Shown piece by piece: positions 5,741-10,904 of a stretch of DNA of 10,904 nt (position 1 is the first letter of the stretch; every line of letters starts with the position of its first letter). The stretch is from the NCBI GenBank assembly GCA_007120555.1, contig SKNL01000157.1:1-10904 (forward strand), in the 5' to 3' direction. Both the position numbers and the translations under genes were made by a program. Below the pieces are notes generated by a model. The model saw only the letters and a program-made list of their open reading frames with translations, was not told where the DNA came from and did no database searches. The DNA comes from Balneolales bacterium (GTDB taxonomy: Bacteria > Bacteroidota > Rhodothermia > Balneolales > Natronogracilivirgulaceae).

Positions 5741-7264
5741 TCAATGTGCCGGAATGAAGATCCTGATCGTGCGGGAGTCCCGAAGGACATGAACAGCAAT
5801 TTCCTGACCGGCCTTATTTTGCCAGGCCGAAGTGAATTGATCAAGAGATTCCACGGGTGTTCCTTCGACATGGGTAACCACGTCTTCCTCCTTGATTCCT
5901 GCCTCATGGGAGGCGCTGCCCGGTTCAACCCGAACGACAACCAGTTCGTTGCGGGACATTTCTTCCAAAATGGCCAGCTCGGCCAGGGTGAATCCGGCAT
6001 TGAAGGATTTCTGCGGCACACCCGATTCTGTTTGGTTATCGAAATCCATGGGCTGCGGCTGTGGTGGTGCCGTACTTGCCCATTCCCGAATGGCTTCATC
6101 ATCAAGTCCCAGCAGCGGAAACCGGAGGTTCAGATCTTCTTTTTCACGCCAAACACGGAGTGTCACCTCCTCGCCGGGTCGCATCAGTGCAATGCGTTCC
6201 TGCAGACGATTTGCGGCATCAACGGGAAAATTATTCACGGCCAGAATGACATCACCTCTTTTCAGTCCACCCAGGTCGGCGCTGCCGCGCGGCACTACAC
6301 TCCGCACTTCCACGCCACTCACGCGACTCAATCCATGCCTGCGTGCCTGTTCATACTCTACGGAGGCAATCTCAACTCCAAGAAATGCCCGTTGCACGGA
6401 TCCGAATTCAATCATGTCCTGACCTATTTTCATGGCCATGTTGACAGGCACGGCAAAGCCATAACCCTGGTAGGTTCCGCTTTCTGATGCAATGGCCGTG
6501 TTGATTCCGATCAGTTCTCCCATGGTATTTACCAATGCTCCTCCACTGTTGCCGCGATTGATGGCGGCATCTGTCTGGATGAAGCTTTCGATCCGCATCC
6601 GGTCGGAAATGATATCCACGTCGCGGCCGATAGCACTTACGATACCCGCGGTTACGGTGGACCTCAGACGGAACGGGTTGCCGACCGCCATGACCCAGTC
6701 GCCGATGTTAACATAATCAGAATTGCCGATGATGATCGGGCTTGCGTCGCTTGTTTCGATTTTGATTACGGCAAGGTCGGTTGACGGATCACTTCCAACG
6801 ACAGTGGCCTGATATTGTCTGCGGTCGTGGGTCATGACCCGGATCCGGTTATCCGCACCCTGAATAACATGGTGATTGGTCAGGATATAGCCGTCGCTGG
6901 ATACAAGCACGCCGGATCCGATACTTTGGGCCCTTCTTCTTGGAAGAAACCGGTCCCAGAACTGGTTTTCAAAATTATGGTGTTCATCATCGGGAACGGC
7001 CTGCTGCATGGCGATTTCCGTTTCGATGTAAACCACGGCAGGAATCACACTTTCTGCGATATCCCGGAAGAGGGTGGTCGGACCGGAAAAAACGGGCGCC
7101 GTGAGAGAATCGACGGGGGGGGTGCTTCTCAGGACCTCCGTGTAGCGCACCTGGACCCGTTCGGGCGGAATCCAGTTGCCCCGCATGATCATCATGAGTA
7201 CGCCCAGAAGCATGCCTGTAAGCAGGATAAGGACGCCGGTAAGCAGTTTTTGATGGAATGGCAT
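5741..7264 (-). CDS. HtrA/Deg-family serine protease, membrane anchored, two PDZ domains
   Basis: This 507-residue protein belongs to the HtrA/Deg family of envelope proteases that degrade or sense misfolded proteins. Residues 7-27 are a single hydrophobic segment with no AxA-type cleavage site after it, so the protein is probably tethered to the inner membrane with the rest in the periplasm. The protease domain spans about 65-285, with the triad His132 (TNHHV), Asp163 (STDLAVIKI) and Ser240 (NRGNSGGALV); GNPF at 195-198 is also typical. PDZ1 (about 293-385) starts at RAFLGVEI and contains PRGSADLGGLKRGDVILAV. A Pro/Gln linker (399-406) leads to PDZ2 (about 419-505), with PGSASHEAGIKEEDVV. 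Membrane anchoring recalls DegS, but two PDZ domains recall DegP/DegQ, so I give no symbol. The start ATG lies 5 bp after the recO stop, so the genes are almost certainly co-transcribed, possibly with coupled translation; no Shine-Dalgarno is visible. Confidence 0.95.
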   Translation of the reverse strand: MPFHQKLLTGVLILLTGMLLGVLMMIMRGNWIPPERVQVRYTEVLRSTPPVDSLTAPVFSGPTTLFRDIAESVIPAVVYIETEIAMQQAVPDDEHHNFENQFWDRFLPRRRAQSIGSGVLVSSDGYILTNHHVIQGADNRIRVMTHDRRQYQATVVGSDPSTDLAVIKIETSDASPIIIGNSDYVNIGDWVMAVGNPFRLRSTVTAGIVSAIGRDVDIISDRMRIESFIQTDAAINRGNSGGALVNTMGELIGINTAIASESGTYQGYGFAVPVNMAMKIGQDMIEFGSVQRAFLGVEIASVEYEQARRHGLSRVSGVEVRSVVPRGSADLGGLKRGDVILAVNNFPVDAANRLQERIALMRPGEEVTLRVWREKEDLNLRFPLLGLDDEAIREWASTAPPQPQPMDFDNQTESGVPQKSFNAGFTLAELAILEEMSRNELVVVRVEPGSASHEAGIKEEDVVTHVEGTPVESLDQFTSAWQNKAGQEIAVHVLRDSRTIRIFIPAH

Positions 7265-7269
7265 GCTGA

Positions 7270-8121
7270 TCAGAGAATTTGTTCAAATATGGCGTCTGAT
7301 CTTCTTCCCCTGATACCTTCCAGGTGGAACTGGAAGTAGGCATCAAGATGATGGATCAGATGTTTTATTTCTGGTGCGGGGAAATCGGTGTTCAAGAGCC
7401 TCGCCTTTTTTCCGTCAGCAATATAACGGAAGTACTCGCCCTGAGATTTTGTGAGCCCGAAAGACATGCCGTGATCAGACTTGTCTGTGACACAGCCGCT
7501 TTCCACGTTCAGATAACAAGGGAAACCGGTTCGCGGTTCGTTTACGGTATACCTTTCAGAGGACTCGGACAAATCCCCGGAGCCGGACAGATCACTGGAG
7601 TCCGACAAATCCCCGGAGTCCGGGGGGACAGACGACTGTCGCTGGACCGTGGATTGCGGCAGTTGCAGGGATATTCCAATACCGCTGATCTGTGCCATGC
7701 GATACTGGATGTAAGGAAACAGAAACCGGGGGCTGGATTTGCTTTCATGCAGCCAGGCAAGAAAATCGGCCAGGAACAGGTACATGTCCGGCATGGGCTC
7801 ATATTCGTGGCAGAGTTGTTCGGACAGTTCCAGTGAGGCCAGGCCGATGGCCATCTTTTCCATATCCTGCTGGATGCGCCAGGTCGGTTGTTTCTGGGAA
7901 ACATCGCGCAGGTTCTGGACTTCACGGGTTGATTTGTGATAATAGGATACCTCAAGAATGGCTCCGGGCTGGAGTAGACCGCCAAACCTGTTTTTGTTTC
8001 GTCTGGCACCCCGGGCCATTACGGGTATTTTTCCGTGCTTTTCGGTAAGCATGGTTACAATAAGGCTGCTTTCACTGAAAGAAACCGTTTTAAAGACAAT
8101 GGCCGGGGTATCGGTGATCAT
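7270..8121 (-). CDS. recO: DNA repair protein RecO
   Basis: RecO works with RecR (and RecF) to load RecA on SSB-coated single-stranded DNA in gap repair. The N-terminal OB fold (about 1-80) shows the family pattern: AIVFKTVSFSESSLIVTMLTEKHGKI followed by ARGARRNKNRFGGLLQPG. A helical domain follows (about 85-160 and 220-283). Length (283) is above the usual 230-260 because of a low-complexity Ser/Asp/Gly insert at 165-189 built from repeated DLSxSx units. The four-Cys zinc finger of many RecO proteins is not intact: only Cys202 and Cys210 are in that region. The start ATG at 8121 gives a standard N-terminus, with a modest GAGAAG upstream. It lies 61 bp after the RND gene and 5 bp before htrA, the middle gene of the likely operon. 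Confidence 0.94.
   Translation of the reverse strand: MITDTPAIVFKTVSFSESSLIVTMLTEKHGKIPVMARGARRNKNRFGGLLQPGAILEVSYYHKSTREVQNLRDVSQKQPTWRIQQDMEKMAIGLASLELSEQLCHEYEPMPDMYLFLADFLAWLHESKSSPRFLFPYIQYRMAQISGIGISLQLPQSTVQRQSSVPPDSGDLSDSSDLSGSGDLSESSERYTVNEPRTGFPCYLNVESGCVTDKSDHGMSFGLTKSQGEYFRYIADGKKARLLNTDFPAPEIKHLIHHLDAYFQFHLEGIRGRRSDAIFEQIL
7562..7625. repeat. 18-bp tandem repeat inside recO
   Basis: Three full units and one partial unit are visible on the plus strand: 7562-7579, 7580-7597, 7598-7615 and 7616-7625. The first and third are nearly identical (GACTCGGACAAATCCCCG and GAGTCCGACAAATCCCCG); the second has diverged more. Because 18 is a multiple of three, changes in copy number would lengthen or shorten the protein by six residues without a frameshift. 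On the coding strand the units encode DLSxSx-like steps. Confidence 0.9.
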
Positions 8122-8182
8122 GACGGCTTCTCAGGCTGATGTTTTCGGTCTGTTGTTGCCGGGCTGCGGACAAGTCGCTGTT

Positions 8183-10693
8183 TCAGAACCTGATCCATCC
8201 TTTATTTTCAAGAAGTTGCACCAGGGCCGGGAGATAGGTCAGGGCGGAGAACAGGGTCAGTCCGATTCCCACAACAGCCAGAACACCGATCGAGGTTAGG
8301 CCCGGGTGATTGGTCAGCAGAAGTCCCGCAAATCCGAGCATGGTCGTAAATGATCCAATGGTAATGTGCTGACCCGTGCTCTTCAGTACAGCAGACATGC
8401 TTTTTCTTCCCTCCTCCCTGTAGCGGCTTGCCAGGTGGACTCCATTGTCATTGCCGATGCCCAAAATAGCAGGCAGCACAACGAGGTTGTACATATTGAA
8501 TGAAAGGCCGAGTATGATCATGGCACCGAAGGTCCAGCTCAGGCCAATAAGCAGGGGAAGCATGGCTATAATGGTCCAGCGGAAGGAACGGAATCCGATA
8601 TAGACCAGTATGAATATCATGATAAAGGTCGCCGCTACCATGTAGGGGCTTTCATCTCTCATCAGTTCCAGCATCTCGGCAGCCACAATGGAGGTGCTGG
8701 CAGCGTGGTAAGTACGGCCGTCGCTGGTCTCGATGACCCCGATCTCGTTTTTAAAGGCGATTGAATTTCTTCCGTCCGACAGACCGACTGCGGGATAGAT
8801 CATGACAAAGCGGCCCAATTCTCCGTCCCTGGTGACAAATCTGTTTTTAAGGAAGTCCGGCACATCTTCCATGCTGAGGGGTTCTCTGACCTGTGACGCC
8901 CGCTGCAATATGTCGATATATTCGCCTTCCACATCCTGCATGAAAGGATCGTTAAGCAATTCCCTGATTTCGGCAATTTTGGCAAGTTTGATCTCTTCCT
9001 CGACCTGGTTGACAGGAAATCGTTCCTGAAGGGCTTCCACGGCAAGGATGGTGGTCTCCGGATTGGCTTTTTTCTTTTCCCGAATGGTCTGCAGAATGAG
9101 CCGGACTTCTTCATCTGTGTCGGCCAGGATGTAAGCCGGATTGCGGCGTCCGGTGGCCTGATCGATATCACCTCTCAGCTCACGGTACTCCTCGTATTTT
9201 GGAAACTCTGGTTCCAACTCGCCAAAATTGTATTCGAAATAGAGTTTGTCTGTGTTGAAAAGTACAAGTGCGACGATGAAAGTGCCGGCGATGAATATGG
9301 TGCGCGCAAACGGGAACGGCGCCGCTTCACCGGATTTCGTGTGCGTCGGGTAGAGATTCTTGTTGATGAGAATCAGGCGGTATCGCTCAAAGATGACAAT
9401 TATGGCCGGAAGGACGAAGAGCATGGAGAGGTACGCAAGTACGATTCCGGTCCCGGAAATGAATCCAAATTCGGAAAAACCGCGAAAATCGGCAATCATA
9501 AGTACAAAAAGCGCGACTGCCGTAGTAGTTGCGCTGGTCATGATGGCGGCGCCGGTGCTGTCGTAGGTGTGAAGCAGGGCATTGCGGACGTTATCCCCTG
9601 CGGACCTTTTTTCCAGGTATCGCGCATAAAAGTGAATGCCGTAATCGATACCCAATCCAAAAAGGATCACAAAGAGGACCGAGGTCATGGTATTCAGTGT
9701 GCCGAGTGCAAAATAGGCGATGGCAAACGTGATGCTCAGGCTTATCAGAAGCGGTATGCCGATTACCATGATGGGAACGGGAAAGCGTATCAGGTGGTCG
9801 AAGAGCGAATGCCTGCGGTGTCTGTAGTGTCCGCGGCGGTAGTTGATGATCAGTTTGATCATGAAGTAGATTCCCACCAGCAGGATCACTGCGGTGATGC
9901 CGGATCCGAAGCTGGTGACAACGTCCCTTATGATGGAGTCGAGTTCCATAAGGTGCCTTTCGAGACGTCCGCCGGCAACAGCTACCATTTCGGGGTGGTA
10001 GGAAGCCGGCTCCATTTCGGCAATCAGATCACCGAAGGCGCGGAAAAGGTCCCGGATGTATGTCAGATCGCTTTGGGCCCCGGTCGGGAAAAAGCTGATT
10101 ACGAGACTGGAGCTGTCCTGGTTGACGGGATATTCCGACGGGATGAGTTCATGATACATCTGTTCAAACTCCCTGAGCCGCTCATCTTCCTCTTCTTCGT
10201 CGTCAAAATCATCCTCGAAATCAATAAAAAACGGGTTGGCCTCAAGTCGGGCCTGCTCAAGCCGTTCCTCGAGGAAATCAATAACCTGATCAATTTCATC
10301 CTCGGTGGAGAGATATAACGCATAGTCCTTGAGAACTTCAACATCGCGCCGGTACTCATAGCGGTTTACGAAATAGTCATCAAGCCGCGGGTCGTACAAC
10401 TCCATGGCCCGTGGTATGAGTGCCTCTGCAAACGCCTTGTTAGCTTCGAAATCAGGGGAATTGATCGTTACTTCAAGCGGGGTCTCCCCTCCCACGGAAT
10501 CACGGAGGCGCTCAAGCGCCTGCACGCTGTCGTAGTGATCCGGCAGCAAGCTGGCAAGATCGGTATCGATTACAAGCCTTGTGGCATAAAAACCGGCTCC
10601 GATTGCAAACAGGATGGATACGGAGAGCACTGCAAAGGGGTATCGGTAATTGATCATTACCAGTGGCCTGAGCAGGGCGAGCAATGTTCTCAT
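8183..10693 (-). CDS. RND/MMPL-type exporter, 12 membrane segments
   Basis: This 836-residue inner-membrane protein has the two-fold RND layout. TM1 is at about 18-38, a first large periplasmic loop at 39-260, TM2-TM6 at about 262-436, TM7 at about 463-480, a second loop at 481-683, and TM8-TM12 at about 684-827. Each half has the charged TM4 motif: GLGIDYGIHFYARY with Asp350, and GIGNDNGVHLASRY with Asp749; both are followed by an Arg-Tyr. That and the size point to the MMPL/HpnN-like branch, which moves lipids, hopanoids or other hydrophobic molecules, and not to the larger AcrB-type pumps (over 1,000 residues). The substrate cannot be read from sequence. Odd feature: an acidic run at 158-171 in the first loop. 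No membrane-fusion partner or outer-membrane channel gene is in the window. ATG 10693 is chosen because TM1 follows at once; no Shine-Dalgarno is seen. It is the first visible gene of the RND-recO-htrA unit. Confidence 0.93.
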   Translation of the reverse strand: MRTLLALLRPLVMINYRYPFAVLSVSILFAIGAGFYATRLVIDTDLASLLPDHYDSVQALERLRDSVGGETPLEVTINSPDFEANKAFAEALIPRAMELYDPRLDDYFVNRYEYRRDVEVLKDYALYLSTEDEIDQVIDFLEERLEQARLEANPFFIDFEDDFDDEEEEDERLREFEQMYHELIPSEYPVNQDSSSLVISFFPTGAQSDLTYIRDLFRAFGDLIAEMEPASYHPEMVAVAGGRLERHLMELDSIIRDVVTSFGSGITAVILLVGIYFMIKLIINYRRGHYRHRRHSLFDHLIRFPVPIMVIGIPLLISLSITFAIAYFALGTLNTMTSVLFVILFGLGIDYGIHFYARYLEKRSAGDNVRNALLHTYDSTGAAIMTSATTTAVALFVLMIADFRGFSEFGFISGTGIVLAYLSMLFVLPAIIVIFERYRLILINKNLYPTHTKSGEAAPFPFARTIFIAGTFIVALVLFNTDKLYFEYNFGELEPEFPKYEEYRELRGDIDQATGRRNPAYILADTDEEVRLILQTIREKKKANPETTILAVEALQERFPVNQVEEEIKLAKIAEIRELLNDPFMQDVEGEYIDILQRASQVREPLSMEDVPDFLKNRFVTRDGELGRFVMIYPAVGLSDGRNSIAFKNEIGVIETSDGRTYHAASTSIVAAEMLELMRDESPYMVAATFIMIFILVYIGFRSFRWTIIAMLPLLIGLSWTFGAMIILGLSFNMYNLVVLPAILGIGNDNGVHLASRYREEGRKSMSAVLKSTGQHITIGSFTTMLGFAGLLLTNHPGLTSIGVLAVVGIGLTLFSALTYLPALVQLLENKGWIRF

Positions 10694-10904
10694 GAAATGA
10701 AAATACGTTTATACAGAAATCGGTATTGAAGTTACAAAAAAATGTTGAATTTTAAGCCGGCGGCAATTCGTGTTGCTGCTATGTCAATCAGCAAGGTGTA
10801 ATGGAGAACTAAACAGCCTGGTACCGTAATACAACACCGGAACGAACGTTTCCCTTAATGACCGTACTGATTTGAACGCGAAGTGAAATTTGCGATTGTA
10901 TGAA
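10694..10904. other. Upstream region of the RND-recO-htrA operon
   Basis: These 211 bases up to the window edge hold no convincing gene on either strand. They contain an A-run (10735-10741) and the promoter candidate listed separately. The next gene lies outside the window, so its orientation is unknown. Confidence 0.5.
10708..10737 (-). promoter_or_regulatory. Candidate promoter for the RND-recO-htrA operon
   Basis: On the minus strand TTGTAA (10732-10737) and TATAAA (10708-10713) are separated by 18 bp, a sigma-70-like pair. A start site about 7 nt downstream would leave a leader of fewer than about 10 nt before the ATG at 10693, which would fit the absence of a Shine-Dalgarno. AT-rich sequence makes chance matches common. 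Confidence 0.28.

Noticed and set aside
5744..6487. A 247-codon open frame on the plus strand opposite htrA
   Set aside because: Lies wholly inside a well-supported protease gene with intact triad and PDZ motifs; the product shows no family features.
7562..7625. CRISPR-like array
   Set aside because: The 18-bp units are directly tandem with no spacers and lie in frame in recO.
9341..10318. A 325-codon open frame on the plus strand opposite the RND gene
   Set aside because: Its hydrophilic Lys/Asp/Gly/His-rich product has no domain and is what the antisense of membrane-helix codons gives; the minus-strand gene explains the region fully.

Overview
This window looks like ordinary chromosomal housekeeping DNA from a Gram-negative bacterium, about 50% G+C. 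I place it in the Bacteroidota/Rhodothermota/Balneolota (FCB) group. The reasons are the MutL C-terminal tail, which has degenerate endonuclease motifs, the weak or absent Shine-Dalgarno sequences before nearly every gene, a possible TAnnTTTG-type promoter element before the isocitrate dehydrogenase gene, and several short lipoproteins. The phylum is an inference; no rRNA or other marker is present. I see no tRNA, rRNA, CRISPR array, insertion sequence, prophage or obvious transferred island.

Layout. (1) Positions 11-1069 (+) encode a secreted trypsin-like serine protease that is probably a lipoprotein; it converges on the mismatch-repair gene. (2) Positions 1143-3290 (-) hold a two-gene unit: a 63-residue basic single-pass membrane protein followed by mutL (TTG start). 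(3) Positions 3291-3637 are a divergent intergenic region with the likely icd promoter. (4) Positions 3638-4885 (+) encode an NADP-type isocitrate dehydrogenase that converges tail to tail, with only 27 bp between, on a small acidic lipoprotein (4913-5473, -) that may be LPP20-like. (5) Positions 5561-5740 form a spacer with two short palindromes and a 15-bp direct repeat. (6) Positions 5741-10693 (-) are a probable three-gene operon, transcribed in the order RND/MMPL-type exporter, recO, membrane-anchored HtrA/Deg protease. The recO-htrA gap is 5 bp and the RND-recO gap is 61 bp. (7) Positions 10694-10904 are the upstream region of that operon, with one weak promoter candidate.

How the genes relate. 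Two serve DNA repair (mutL, recO), two are envelope serine proteases (the lipoprotein protease and HtrA), one is an envelope exporter, and one is the TCA-cycle step isocitrate to 2-oxoglutarate. The RND-recO-htrA unit joins envelope functions to recombinational repair; this may be no more than genome layout.

I did not find a convincing undescribed system. The items most worth a second look are the loss of endonuclease-motif residues in MutL, an in-frame 18-bp tandem repeat inserted in RecO together with a lost zinc-finger motif, the acidic run in the first periplasmic loop of the RND protein, and the repeats and palindromes in the 5561-5740 spacer.
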